Shown: one piece after another, positions 7,749 through 16,329 of the stretch
Layout: each line of letters starts with the position of its first letter
How positions within the stretch are numbered: position 1 is the stretch's first letter
Source of the DNA: Haloterrigena turkmenica DSM 5511
GTDB lineage: Archaea; Halobacteriota; Halobacteria; Halobacteriales; Natrialbaceae
DNA: 64,000 bases
Assembly (NCBI RefSeq): GCF_000025325.1
Contig: NC_013744.1
Coordinates: 1 to 64,000 of the forward strand
Direction: 5' to 3'
Made by a program: the position numbers and the translations under genes
Notes under the pieces: model-generated
Told to the model about the DNA's origin: nothing
Databases searched by the model: none
The model's input: the letters and a program-made list of their open reading frames with translations, nothing else

Positions 7749-8048
7749 CCGGTCGGGTTCGTTCTCGACGTGTTCGTTCTATCGCTCTTCCGTAGGAGAT
7801 CATTGATACTGGAGAGCTATCGCTGGAGAGTCGAAGAGGACGAGGACACCACGTCAGCGGTATCCGATACGAACGATTCCGCTCGATGTGTTTGGGCCGG
7901 AATCGGTCACAGCGGACCTGCTCTACCGAGTTTGCTGGCGTGAAGCCGAGCGGCGTCGAAACTCCCCGGACACCGGGCAGAACCCGAAGGCCGATAGCAC
8001 GATCCGCCCGCCGGTTTCGGTCACGAGACCGCCACCGAACCGGGTTCG
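7731..8048. other. Convergent intergenic stretch
   Basis: These 318 bases lie between two converging genes. Apart from the hairpin at its left end and a CGACCGGTCG palindrome just beyond, nothing recognisable is present; short frames on both strands look like GC-rich noise. Confidence 0.5.
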
Positions 8049-8828
8049 TCAGGAGTAGTCGCGGTCGTACTCGGGTTCGCGCCGCTCGCCGAACGCGGCG
8101 ACGGCCTCCTCGTGTTCCTCGTCGTTCACGCACTCCCACTGGTACTCGATCGCCCGCTCGCAGTACTCTTCGAACGAGAGCGAGGGGTCGATCAGCGCCT
8201 TCGTCCTCCGGACGGCGTGGGCGGGGTTGTCGAGCAGTTCGTCGACCAGTTCGTACGCGCCGTCGAGCGGCTCCTCGTCGACGTCGACGGCGAGGCCGAG
8301 GTCTACGGCATCGTCGGCCGTAATGTCTCGGCCGGTGAGCAGGTACTCGCGGGCCTTCGACTCGCCGATGAGTTTGGGCAGGAGCCAGGCCCCGCCATCG
8401 CCGGGAACCAGGCCGACCTTCACGAACCCCTGTCGCAGTTTCACGTCGGGGTCGACCACCCGAAGGTCACAGCCCAGCGCGAAGTCACAGCCGGCGCCGA
8501 TCGCGGGGCCGGCGACGGCCGCAACCGCGGGTATCTCGATCGAGCGGAGCTGGCGAACCACGTTCTGGGCTTTCCAGAGAAACCCGGCGTAGGCTTCCTT
8601 CGAGCCGTCGCTCCAGTCGGGCATCGATCGCACGTCGGCGCCGGCACAGAACGCGTCGCCGGCGCCGGTCAGGACGAGCGCGTAGACGCCCTCGTCCTCG
8701 TCGGCCCGACGGACGGCGTCGTTCAGTTCGTCGAGCGTCGCCTCCCGGAACGCGTTCTTGACGTCCGGGCGGTCGATCGTCAGCGTCGCGACGCCATCCT
8801 CGACGTCGTAGCCGATGTCCTCGTACAT
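8049..8828 (-). CDS. Enoyl-CoA hydratase/isomerase family protein, PaaG-like
   Basis: This 259-residue crotonase has the oxyanion-hole regions (CAGADVRSM and AGPAIGAGCDFA). The two hydratase glutamates are absent: the first site is Asp in GAGCDFA, and the second site reads RQGFVKVGLVPGDGG, with Phe where hydratases have Glu. This pattern resembles PaaG-type isomerases and related crotonases that move double bonds or open epoxide/oxepin rings on CoA esters, and argues against simple hydration. Its C-terminal 45 residues are duplicated as the pseudogene at 4545-4677. It is the first gene leftward of a region holding a spaced TGATCA inverted repeat. Confidence 0.87.
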   Translation of the reverse strand: MYEDIGYDVEDGVATLTIDRPDVKNAFREATLDELNDAVRRADEDEGVYALVLTGAGDAFCAGADVRSMPDWSDGSKEAYAGFLWKAQNVVRQLRSIEIPAVAAVAGPAIGAGCDFALGCDLRVVDPDVKLRQGFVKVGLVPGDGGAWLLPKLIGESKAREYLLTGRDITADDAVDLGLAVDVDEEPLDGAYELVDELLDNPAHAVRRTKALIDPSLSFEEYCERAIEYQWECVNDEEHEEAVAAFGERREPEYDRDYS

Positions 8829-8919
8829 CCTCAGGCCTCCCGCCGACTGTCATCGGTGTTCCGGCCCGAGCGACTCGACGGATCCTCGCTGGAAACGTTC
8901 CTCACGGGGCACGTGCGTT

Positions 8920-8971
8920 TGATCATACCGTTCGCGTATGTGGATGACACGCAGCAAAAGTGTTATGATCA
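8920..8971. promoter_or_regulatory. Candidate operator: inverted TGATCATA / TATGATCA
   Basis: TGATCATA (8920-8927) and its exact reverse complement TATGATCA (8964-8971) flank an A/T-richer stretch about 90-145 bases upstream of the PaaG-like gene. Each half contains the palindrome TGATCA. The arrangement looks like a regulator-binding site, but the regulator is unknown. Confidence 0.35.
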
Positions 8972-9056
8972 GTAGTGTCGAGCCACGTTTCAGAAGTCCT
9001 CGAAGGAGCATTCAAGAAGACGTCTGCGGCTCCTAGAGCCGCCGAGGCCCGGACGC

Positions 9057-9998
9057 TCAGTCGATGTCGAAGAGCCGGGCTGCGTTCTCGCCGAGGAGTG
9101 CATCGATTTCGTCGCGGGTGAACCGCTGCCCGCTCGTCCGTTCGCCGAGCGCACGGACGTTCTCGATCCACTCTTCTTTGGGGTGAACCGGATCGAACGC
9201 CGGGTCGTCGGTTCCCCACAGCATCCGATCCGAGCCGACGGCGTCCGTGAGTCGGCGGACGGCGGTGGCGAACTCCTTGGGGCGTTCTTTCGCGCGCTCT
9301 TGCCACGCGCTAATGTCGACGTGCAGCCCGCAGTTCGGTTTGCTGTCGGCGATGGCGTAGAGGTCGCGCCACCACCCGAAGGACATGTGGGCGGCGATGA
9401 TGTCGAGGTCCGGGAAGTCCGCGAGCGCTCGGTCGAGGTGGTTGGGGTGGGAACACTCGCTGTACAGCGGCGCGAAGATCGGTCCGGTGTCGGTGAGGAC
9501 GCGCTTGTCGTGATCCTGGACGACCTCGAGGAGTTCGTAGGTCTCCTCGTCGTGGATGTAAAAGCCCGCCGTCGGGTGGAGTTTCAGCCCGTCCATGTCC
9601 CACTCGCCGAGGGCGGTGTCGATGTGCTCGACCGCGTTCTCGCGCCGGGGGTCGATCGTCGCGAGGACGGAGATCCGGTCCGGATTATCGTCCCGGAAGT
9701 CGGCGATCGCCCGGTTGACCTCCTCGATCGGCGTCTCCGGTTCGCCGAGCGCCAAGCCGAAGTCCACGCCGAACACGACCTGGTGGTCGATGTTCGCCTC
9801 GTCCATTCGCTCGAGGAGTTTCTCTCCGGTCGGATCCCAGTACGTCGGGATGTACTTCGATCGGATCGTCTCGGGATCGACCGTCTTCCCCCGTTTCTCG
9901 TTTTGTCGAACGGCGATGTCTACGAACGCGTCCCAGAAGGCCGGCGGCAGCCAGTCCTCCGCCCAGAGGTGGGAGTGTACGTCGATGATCGGTGCCAT
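9057..9998 (-). CDS. Amidohydrolase-family (amidohydrolase_2, ACMSD-like) metal-dependent hydrolase or decarboxylase
   Basis: This 313-residue TIM-barrel protein begins with the metal-binding HSH motif (residues 8-10 of MAPIIDVHSHLW). It has further ligand candidates in LKLHPTAG, in IIAAHMSFG and in the Asp of WGTDDPAFD. Family members hydrolyse C-N or C-C bonds or decarboxylate aromatic and alicyclic acids. The ATG at 9998 is chosen because the family normally begins just before the HxH; a start 15 bases upstream would also be in frame. In this island it could open a ring or act on a cleavage product. No specific substrate can be assigned. Confidence 0.82.
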   Translation of the reverse strand: MAPIIDVHSHLWAEDWLPPAFWDAFVDIAVRQNEKRGKTVDPETIRSKYIPTYWDPTGEKLLERMDEANIDHQVVFGVDFGLALGEPETPIEEVNRAIADFRDDNPDRISVLATIDPRRENAVEHIDTALGEWDMDGLKLHPTAGFYIHDEETYELLEVVQDHDKRVLTDTGPIFAPLYSECSHPNHLDRALADFPDLDIIAAHMSFGWWRDLYAIADSKPNCGLHVDISAWQERAKERPKEFATAVRRLTDAVGSDRMLWGTDDPAFDPVHPKEEWIENVRALGERTSGQRFTRDEIDALLGENAARLFDID

Positions 9999-10168
9999 GC
10001 GTATGCAACCCATTCGATAGCGGGGGCCGAATAACTTCCGATGCGACCCGAAACTCCCGCTCGATCGGAACGGTCGCTCGAGTGTGGTGTCGCTTCTCGG
10101 TCGGTGTCGTCGGTCCCGTACTCTCGGCTGCATATTGGTCCGTCGGCTGCGCAAACGCGAGCGGCGTA

Positions 10169-10176
10169 GTTATTTA
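10169..10176 (+). promoter_or_regulatory. TATA-like box of SnoaL-like gene 1
   Basis: GTTATTTA lies 28-35 bases before the ATG at 10204 and fits a leaderless transcript starting at that codon. Confidence 0.5.
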
Positions 10177-10203
10177 CCCCGGCGCGAACAACCTTCTCGT
10201 GTC

Positions 10204-10674
10204 ATGCCATCAAATGCTACTCTCGCGCGGCTCGCCGATCGAATCGCTATCCAGGACCTCCGATCGAACTACTGTTACGCGATCGACGATCGGGACTTCG
10301 AATCGCTCCCGCACCTGTTCACCGAGGACGTTTCCCTCGACTACGGCGCGCTGGGAACGTATCAGGGTCGCGACGGCGTCCGGGAGTTCGCGGACTTCGT
10401 CGCCGAGTCCCTCGAGCGGACGACGCACCTCCTCGCGAATCCGACGGTTTCGGTCGGCGTCGACGGCGACCGCGACCGCGCGACGGGTCGTCTGTACGTC
10501 ATCGCGTCGATCACGTATGCGGACGGAACCGGCGGGTGGCGAATCGGCGAGTACCGCGACGAGTACCGGCGCGTCGACGACGAGTGGCGCATCGCCGACG
10601 CAACGATGCGCTTTACCCACTCGATGGATTACGACGCTGAAAACGGTTGGCCCGACTTCACCGCTCACGAATAA
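10204..10674 (+). CDS. SnoaL/NTF2-like protein 1 (possible dehydratase or isomerase)
   Basis: This 156-residue protein has the SnoaL_4-type NTF2 fold signature, with an N-terminal helix (IQDLRSNYCYAIDDRDFE) and a C-terminal DEYRRVDDEWRI strand pair. Tyr23, Asp28 and His75 match a Tyr-x4-Asp...His pattern also seen in the two other SnoaL proteins of this window. It recalls the Tyr/Asp/His sites of scytalone-dehydratase-like and bile-acid-dehydratase-like enzymes. A dehydratase or isomerase of a cyclic hydroxy-ketone is therefore plausible but unproven. The ATG at 10204 is fixed by the upstream TATA-like box; a longer in-frame extension has non-coding composition. Confidence 0.82.
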   Translation: MPSNATLARLADRIAIQDLRSNYCYAIDDRDFESLPHLFTEDVSLDYGALGTYQGRDGVREFADFVAESLERTTHLLANPTVSVGVDGDRDRATGRLYVIASITYADGTGGWRIGEYRDEYRRVDDEWRIADATMRFTHSMDYDAENGWPDFTAHE

Positions 10675-10764
10675 CCGTGCGAGGACGAGTAGCCGTGCAC
10701 GGAAGATGAGTCTCGGAAACGACGATACGCGATCAGACGGACGGATTCAGGCGAGTCGCGGCGC

Positions 10765-11619
10765 TCAGTCGTCGTCCCACTCGTAGAACCCTTGACCCGT
10801 CTTCACGCCGTAGTCGCCCGCGCGGACCATTTTCTTGACGTTCTGGGGCGGACGGTACACCTCGCGGCCGAACTCCTCGGCGAGGTACTCGCCGACTTCG
10901 ACCCGGACGTCCCAGCCGTTGTGATCCCCGAGTTTCAGCGGTCCGATCGGGAAGTTGTACCCCATCTCCATCGCCGTATCGATGTCCTCGGCGGACGCGA
11001 CCCCCTCCTGGACCATTCGCGCGGCCTCCATGCCGAGCACGAGACCGAGACGCGACGTCGCGAATCCCGGGTAGTCGTCGACGAGGATCGACTCGCGATC
11101 GACTGCGTCGGCGAACGCTTCGATGCGGTCGATCGTCTCCTCGCTCGTGTGGTGGCCAGTGACTACCTCGAGCAGCTTCATCTTCACTGGCGGATTGAAG
11201 AAGTGCGTTCCGATGACCCGCTCGGGGTTGTCGGTGACGCTGGCGATCTCGGTGACCGAGAGCGACGAGGTGTTCGTTCCGAGTACGACGTCCGGATCGG
11301 CGTGTTCGTCGAGTTCCTCGAACACCGCCTTCTTGATCTCCATTTCTTCGGGCGCCGCCTCGACGATGAACGTCGCCTCGTCGGTCACGTCCGCGATCTC
11401 GGTCGTCCCCTCGACCCGCTCGAACGCGGCGTCGGCGTCGTCGATGATGTCCCGTTCTTCGGCCTCCTCGAGACCGGTCCGGACGTCGTCGAGCCCCTGC
11501 TCGACGAGATCGCTCTCGATGTCGCGGATGACGACGTCGAACCCGTACTGGACGGCCAACTGTGCGATACCGCTTCCCATGGTGCCGGCGCCGATCACAC
11601 CGATGGCTTGCTCTGCCAT
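10765..11619 (-). CDS. 3-hydroxyacyl-CoA dehydrogenase
   Basis: This 284-residue stand-alone dehydrogenase has the Rossmann motif GAGTMGSGIA near the N-terminus, the catalytic His in GTHFFNPPVKM, the Asn-Thr-Ser-Ser block (LGTNTSSLSV) and the family C-terminus GVKTGQGFYEW. It oxidises an L-3-hydroxyacyl-CoA to the 3-keto form with NAD. Length is normal for the single-domain family. It precedes and points away from an acyl-CoA ligase on the same strand, with about 80 bases between them. A second, fused HCDH is encoded at 17823-19772, so the island has two enzymes for this step. Confidence 0.93.
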   Translation of the reverse strand: MAEQAIGVIGAGTMGSGIAQLAVQYGFDVVIRDIESDLVEQGLDDVRTGLEEAEERDIIDDADAAFERVEGTTEIADVTDEATFIVEAAPEEMEIKKAVFEELDEHADPDVVLGTNTSSLSVTEIASVTDNPERVIGTHFFNPPVKMKLLEVVTGHHTSEETIDRIEAFADAVDRESILVDDYPGFATSRLGLVLGMEAARMVQEGVASAEDIDTAMEMGYNFPIGPLKLGDHNGWDVRVEVGEYLAEEFGREVYRPPQNVKKMVRAGDYGVKTGQGFYEWDDD

Positions 11620-11699
11620 ACGCTACCAGTGTCCGAGCATCCTAATAAGAGTACGGTCCCCGAACGCCGCTCGCGGCCGCGGCGGCGGTCGCGCCTCGA

Positions 11700-13331
11700 T
11701 CAAACCTCTCGAACGCGCTCCTCGCTCGAGACGTCCCAGTCCTCGATCTCCTCGCGAACGATCTTCCCGGTCGTGCTCCGCGGGAAGTCCTCGGGACGGA
11801 CGATATCCACGTAGTGGGGGAGCTTGTAGCTCGCGATCTCGTCCCGAAGCAGCGTCATGAGTTCGTCCTCGGAGACGGCCGAGGGGTCCTCCGTTCCGAC
11901 GACCGCTCGCGGCACCTCTCCCCACTTCTCGTCCGGAACGCGTACGACTACCGCGTCGTCGATCTTCTCGTGAGTGAGCAGCGTGGTCTCGATCTCCGCC
12001 GGATAGATGTTCTCGCCACCGCTCTTGATGAGGTATTTGCGCCGGTTGACGAAGCTGTAGGTCCCGTCCTCGTTTTTGATGAAAATATCACCCGTCCTGA
12101 ACCAGCCGTCGTCGAACTCGTCCTCGTTCGCCTCGGGGTTCTCGATGTAGCCGCTACAGAGCGACGGGCCTCGCGTCGCGAGTTCGCCCTTCTCGCCGAC
12201 CCCCACCTCGTTCCAGTCCTCGTCGATCAGCTTGCAGTCGGTGTACGCCGACTCCTCCTTGGCCAGTTCGTCGTCGGTCGGGCGGACACCGATGGGGATG
12301 TCGTTGCCGCCGCTGAGCACGTTCCCGTTCTCGGTCGCGCCGTAGGAGTTCTTGTACGGCTGGTCGAACCGCTCGGTCACCCGCTCTACTTTCTTCGGAT
12401 CGATCAGGTCGACGAGCGCGCCGACGTTGCGACACTCCCGGAACTCGTCGACGCTGACGTCGTTCTCGTCCATGTACTCGAGGAACCGCTGGATGACGCC
12501 CGGCAGCAGGACGAGCCAGCCGATTGGCGAGCCGTTTTCGCGGAGCACGTCGACGACGGCCTCGTTGTCGAAGCCGTCGACCGGGTAATACGTCCCCCCG
12601 AGGATCGTCACCGTCGGGATCCAGTCTGCCGAGACGATATGGAACATGGGCGGCCACGCCAGCTGCGAGTCCCCCTTCTCGAGCCCGAAGTCCGTGATCG
12701 TCTTGAACGCGCGAGCGATCCACGTGCGGTGGCTGATGACGACGCCCTTCGGGAGGCCGGTCGTGCCCGACGTGTAGAGGACGACCAGCCCCTGTTCGGG
12801 ATCGATGCGCTGGTCCGGAAGCGGTTCCGACGCGTCCCGTTCCTCGAGGACCGACTCGTAGCCCGCGTCGTCGGTCCCGTCGAAGAAGACGAACTCCGGA
12901 TCCGACTCGGCGCCGTCCTCGACCCACGAACGGCGATCGGCGAACCGCTCCGAGACGAACAGCACGTCCGGCTCCACGAGGTCGATACAGTGCAGCAGTT
13001 CCTCCCGCTCGAGACGCCAGTTGAGCGCCGGGACGAGACAGCCGAGCTTCGCCCCCGCGTACATCACCTCGACGACCTCCGACCGGTTCTCCGAGATGAT
13101 TCCGATCGTCGTCTCGTTCGGTCGGTAGCCTCGCTCGAGGAGCGCGTTCGAGAGTCGATTCACCCTGTCGTCGAGTTCGGCGTACGTCCGCGTCACGCTG
13201 GGTTCGCTGACCGCGACGCGGTCGCTGTTCGTCCGAGCCGCCTTGCGGAGGAGGTCGCCGACGTTGAACGCTCGCGACCGATCGACAAACGAGCCCTGAT
13301 CCTCGATACCGAGATCGAAGTTGTACTCCAT
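11700..13331 (-). CDS. AMP-dependent acyl-CoA ligase (FadD-like), paralog 1
   Basis: This 543-residue adenylate-forming ligase has the P-loop YTSGTTGLPKG, the hinge-region KSGGENIYPAEIE and the C-terminal catalytic Lys in STTGKIVRE. It activates a carboxylate with ATP and CoA. Two close paralogs in the window (33361-34992 and 52509-54152) share the N-terminal block M-x-x-NFDLG. The ATG at 13331 is preferred over one 21 bases upstream, because it aligns with the paralogs and because GTTTAAG at 13358-13364 lies 27-33 bases away. The start codons of all three paralogs are placed this way, so the N-termini are consistent. The substrate is unknown. Confidence 0.92.
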   Translation of the reverse strand: MEYNFDLGIEDQGSFVDRSRAFNVGDLLRKAARTNSDRVAVSEPSVTRTYAELDDRVNRLSNALLERGYRPNETTIGIISENRSEVVEVMYAGAKLGCLVPALNWRLEREELLHCIDLVEPDVLFVSERFADRRSWVEDGAESDPEFVFFDGTDDAGYESVLEERDASEPLPDQRIDPEQGLVVLYTSGTTGLPKGVVISHRTWIARAFKTITDFGLEKGDSQLAWPPMFHIVSADWIPTVTILGGTYYPVDGFDNEAVVDVLRENGSPIGWLVLLPGVIQRFLEYMDENDVSVDEFRECRNVGALVDLIDPKKVERVTERFDQPYKNSYGATENGNVLSGGNDIPIGVRPTDDELAKEESAYTDCKLIDEDWNEVGVGEKGELATRGPSLCSGYIENPEANEDEFDDGWFRTGDIFIKNEDGTYSFVNRRKYLIKSGGENIYPAEIETTLLTHEKIDDAVVVRVPDEKWGEVPRAVVGTEDPSAVSEDELMTLLRDEIASYKLPHYVDIVRPEDFPRSTTGKIVREEIEDWDVSSEERVREV

Positions 13332-13357
13332 CGACGTGAGGGTTGTTGGCATATCAC

Positions 13358-13364
13358 CTTAAAC
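13358..13364 (-). promoter_or_regulatory. TATA-like box of ligase paralog 1
   Basis: GTTTAAG on the minus strand, 27-33 bases before the ATG at 13331. It would overlap the leader if the upstream ATG at 13352 were used, which argues for 13331. Confidence 0.55.
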
Positions 13365-13408
13365 GTTGCCGGCACCGGCCGCTGATTCGATCCCGTCTCG
13401 AGACTACC

Positions 13409-13415
13409 GTTTAAC
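13409..13415 (+). promoter_or_regulatory. TATA-like box of the hotdog gene pair
   Basis: GTTTAAC lies 33-39 bases before the ATG at 13448, allowing a leader of roughly ten bases. Confidence 0.4.
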
Positions 13416-13447
13416 TAGGAGGACCTCGTACGCGGAGACGACGGCTC

Positions 13448-13903
13448 ATGGAAGTACAACAGCTGAACGGTCAGGAACTACCGACCGGAGAGATTTCGGT
13501 CGAACGGTGGAAGGCGTTCCTCTGGGCGGACGCGACGAGGAACGACGAGGACGCGTACCGATACGAGGAACGAGCGGCCGAACTCGGGGAAGACGGACAG
13601 CTCGTCCCGCCGACGCTCTGCCAACACGTCGCCTTCGAGGCGACGGGCGGGATCGAAGCGACGCTCGGACAGGTCAGCGACGACTGGAAGTCCGGCGCCG
13701 CGCTCGGCCAACTGCGCGTCGAGTTCCACGCGCCGATGCATGTCGACGAACCCTACAGGGTGACCGGCGAGATCGCGAACATCGAGCAGAAGGACGGCTC
13801 ACAGGGAAAGTTGACGATCATCACGTACGCCTACGAGGTGACGACGACCGACGACGAACCGGTGTACGACCTCGAAGCGGACCTCATCCTCATGGACACA
13901 TGA
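13448..13903 (+). CDS. Hotdog-fold protein, MaoC-like N-terminal partner (non-catalytic half)
   Basis: This 151-residue hotdog protein resembles the N-terminal half of double-hotdog hydratases (MaoC_dehydratase N type). The hydratase Asp/His pair is absent; the corresponding helix region reads NDEDAYRYEERAAELG followed by LVPPTLCQHVAF. It overlaps the next gene by four bases (ATGA), and that partner does carry the catalytic pair. The layout matches two-subunit enoyl-CoA hydratases of the ChsH1/ChsH2 kind, where one chain builds the acyl pocket and the other supplies catalysis. Such enzymes take bulky acyl groups. Transcription probably starts at the TATA-like box at 13409. Confidence 0.82.
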   Translation: MEVQQLNGQELPTGEISVERWKAFLWADATRNDEDAYRYEERAAELGEDGQLVPPTLCQHVAFEATGGIEATLGQVSDDWKSGAALGQLRVEFHAPMHVDEPYRVTGEIANIEQKDGSQGKLTIITYAYEVTTTDDEPVYDLEADLILMDT

Positions 13904-14337
13904 ACTACGACGACCTCTCGGAGGGGGACTCCCTCCCGACGCGGACGATCGAGAACATCCGACGGGAAGACACGAAACTGATGGCCGCGATCCTGCAGGA
14001 TCCGTACCCACCGCACTTCGATCACGAGCGCTGCGACGAACTCGACTTCCCCGGCCTGCTCCATCAGGGGCCGGCAAACCTCTCGTACGTGCTTCAGGCG
14101 GTCTCCGAGACCCTCGAGTCGCCGGCCGACGTCCGGTCAATCGACGTCCGCTACCAGGAGATGGTGTTCGCGGATCAGACAGTGCACGCGGAGGCGGTCG
14201 TCGAGGAGAAGCGGATCGACGGCGACGACGGGGTCGTCACCTTCTCGGTCGAACTGAAAACTGCGGCCGACGATATCGTGATGGCCGGTACCGTCGACGC
14301 GACCGTCCCGCGAACCGACGAGGCGTCGATCGAATGA
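13900..14337 (+). CDS. Hotdog-fold enoyl-CoA hydratase subunit (MaoC-like, catalytic half)
   Basis: This 145-residue protein starts at the ATGA overlap with the preceding gene. Its hydratase-2-like motif reads LQDPYPPHFDHERCDEL, with Asp and His in the positions of the catalytic D-x-N-P-x-H motif. LHQGPANLSYV follows, matching the central hotdog helix. With the partner at 13448-13903 it should form a heteromeric (R)-specific enoyl-CoA hydratase. Each chain is about half the size of a eukaryotic MFE2 hydratase. The frame extends upstream without stops, but that part is a shadow of the first gene; the ATG at 13900 is clear. Confidence 0.85.
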   Translation: MNYDDLSEGDSLPTRTIENIRREDTKLMAAILQDPYPPHFDHERCDELDFPGLLHQGPANLSYVLQAVSETLESPADVRSIDVRYQEMVFADQTVHAEAVVEEKRIDGDDGVVTFSVELKTAADDIVMAGTVDATVPRTDEASIE

Positions 14338-14395
14338 CCGGCGAGCGGTTCGGATCGATTGAGTAGGCACGCACTCCCAGTCGAACGGATGATGC

Positions 14396-14418
14396 TTATT
14401 CCGCTTCCGCGGGAATAA
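14396..14418. promoter_or_regulatory. Candidate operator: inverted repeat TTATTCC-N9-GGAATAA
   Basis: A perfect 7-base inverted repeat (14396-14402 and 14412-14418) lies about 90-110 bases upstream of the ligase at 14506. It is followed by a near-repeat, ACTTCTGTGG and ACGTCTGTGG (14423-14453). This suggests a regulator site, but the regulator is unknown. Confidence 0.35.
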
Positions 14419-14505
14419 ATACGACTTCTGTGGAGTAAAATAATACGTCTGTGGCGCTGTCCTCGAGCGTTGACTATATGTGCGCCAGCCGTATTGTGTG
14501 AGTTG

Positions 14506-16164
14506 ATGGCAACCTACGAGGATTACGATAGCTTCGAGCTCACGTGGGAGGACCAGGAAGACTGGCTCCTCCCGAAAGTGCTGGAGCACCAGGCCGAGCA
14601 GCGGGGCGACGAAACGTTCCTTCAGTGGGAGACGACGGACCGAACGGTGAGCTTCGCCGAGACGAACCGCATCGTCAACCGACTCGCACACGGGCTCAGA
14701 GACCACGGGATCGAGAAGGGGGATCACGTCCTCCTCATGTTGCCGAACTCGCCGGAGTACCTCTTCCTCTGGTTCGCCCTCAGCAAGATCGGCGCGGTGG
14801 AGGTTCCGGTGAACACGAGTTACAAGCGCGACACGCTCACGCACGTCGCGAACCTGACCGAGGCCGAGTTCGGCGTCTTCCACGAGGACTTCGTCTCCCG
14901 AATCGACGAGGTGGAATCGGAGCTGACCCACCTCGAGTCCGTCGCCGTCCTGGGCGACGATTCCGCGAGCGCGCCGTCCGATTCCGGCCTCGAGTTCATG
15001 CCCTACGAGGAACTCGAATCCGAAGATGAGGCGAACCCCGACACGGACCTCGCGTACCACGACGTCGCGTCGATCATCATGACGTCGGGGACCACGGGGC
15101 CGTCGAAGGCGATCCAGAAGACCTACGCCCACCAGTATTTCTTCTCGGAGCAGTGCGTGAACCTCGTCCAGCTCACCGAGGACGACGTCTACATGACAGG
15201 GAACCCGCTGTTTCACAGTAACGCGCAGGTGTTGGTGGTGTTCCCGGCGCTGATCGCGGGGGCGAAGGTGTGCCTGTTCGAGAAGTTCAGCGCGTCGAAC
15301 TGGGTCGATCGCCTGCACGAAACCGGAGCGACGGTCTGTAACTTCCTCGGGTCGATGATGGACTTCGTCTACCAGCAGCCCGAGCGGGAGATCGACGATC
15401 GGAACGAGTTGCGGTGTCTGTTCGCCGCGCCCACCGCGTACGGCATTCAGGAGGAGTTCGAAGAGCGCTACGGGATCGAGTACACCGCGGAGGTGATCGG
15501 GACGACGGAGACCTGCATGCCCGTGATGTCGCCGTACGGCGTCGACCGCCCCGAAGGCGCCGCCGGGTTGTTGCTGTCTGAGTACTTCGACGTCCAGTTG
15601 GTCGATCCCGAGACGGATCAGCCGGTCGAAGACGGACAGATGGGCGAGTACGCCATCCGGCCGAAAATTCCGTGGATCATGACGCCCGGCTACTACGGCA
15701 TGCCGGAGAAGACCGAGGAGGCGATGCGGAACTGCTGGTTCCACACGGGCGACGGGCTGCGCCGGGACGAGGACGGGTGGTTCTCCTTCGTCGATCGCAT
15801 CGGCGACACCCTCCGCCGGCGCGGCGAGAACATCTCCACGTACGAAGTCGAGCAACCGATCCTCGAGCACCCGGCCGTCGAGGAGTGCGCCGTCGTCGGC
15901 GAATCCGCGGCCGAAGAGGGCGGCGAGGACGAGGTCAAAGCGTTCGTCGTCTTCAAGGAGGGACGCTCCGCGACGCCGAAGGAACTCACCGAGTGGTGCA
16001 ACGATCGGATGCCGTACTTCATGATCCCGCGATTCCTCGAGTTCGTCGACGAACTCCCGAAGACGTCCAACGAGAAGATCCAGAAGGAGAAGCTCCGCGA
16101 CCGCGGCAACTCCGAGGCGACGTGGGACCGGACCGAGTCCGAGGTCATGATCTCCAAGGACTGA
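14506..16164 (+). CDS. AMP-dependent acyl-CoA ligase (CaiC-like subgroup)
   Basis: This 552-residue ligase has the P-loop MTSGTTGPSKA, the hinge RRRGENISTYEVE and the C-terminal Lys in TSNEKIQKEKL. The GPSKA loop and the TYEVE hinge place it nearer the crotonobetaine/carnitine-CoA ligase-like subgroup than the three FadD-like paralogs of this window. It should activate a distinct carboxylate. The ATG at 14506 is chosen; TATATG at 14475-14480 is about 26-31 bases upstream, and the in-frame ATG 36 bases earlier would leave no room for a promoter. The inverted repeat at 14396-14418 may control it. Confidence 0.9.
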   Translation: MATYEDYDSFELTWEDQEDWLLPKVLEHQAEQRGDETFLQWETTDRTVSFAETNRIVNRLAHGLRDHGIEKGDHVLLMLPNSPEYLFLWFALSKIGAVEVPVNTSYKRDTLTHVANLTEAEFGVFHEDFVSRIDEVESELTHLESVAVLGDDSASAPSDSGLEFMPYEELESEDEANPDTDLAYHDVASIIMTSGTTGPSKAIQKTYAHQYFFSEQCVNLVQLTEDDVYMTGNPLFHSNAQVLVVFPALIAGAKVCLFEKFSASNWVDRLHETGATVCNFLGSMMDFVYQQPEREIDDRNELRCLFAAPTAYGIQEEFEERYGIEYTAEVIGTTETCMPVMSPYGVDRPEGAAGLLLSEYFDVQLVDPETDQPVEDGQMGEYAIRPKIPWIMTPGYYGMPEKTEEAMRNCWFHTGDGLRRDEDGWFSFVDRIGDTLRRRGENISTYEVEQPILEHPAVEECAVVGESAAEEGGEDEVKAFVVFKEGRSATPKELTEWCNDRMPYFMIPRFLEFVDELPKTSNEKIQKEKLRDRGNSEATWDRTESEVMISKD

Positions 16165-16329
16165 GCCGCTCGCCGAGCCACTCGTCGGTCGGAACGAGAG
16201 CGCCCACCGCCGTTCGAGGCGGACGGAACGACGGTGGCTTTATGTACCACCTCGACGAACGAATCCTATACGTCCCGTGTCAACAACTGACAGAGGCGGG
16301 GCGCGACGGATCCCACTACCCGAACAGCC

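Noticed and set aside
11814-13385. 523-codon plus-strand frame opposite the ligase at 11700-13331
   Set aside because: It is fully antisense to a ligase with all family motifs and shows no domain; a shadow frame.
14137-15870. 577-codon minus-strand frame opposite the CaiC-like ligase
   Set aside because: Antisense to a clear ligase gene and partly to the hotdog gene, with no recognised motif.
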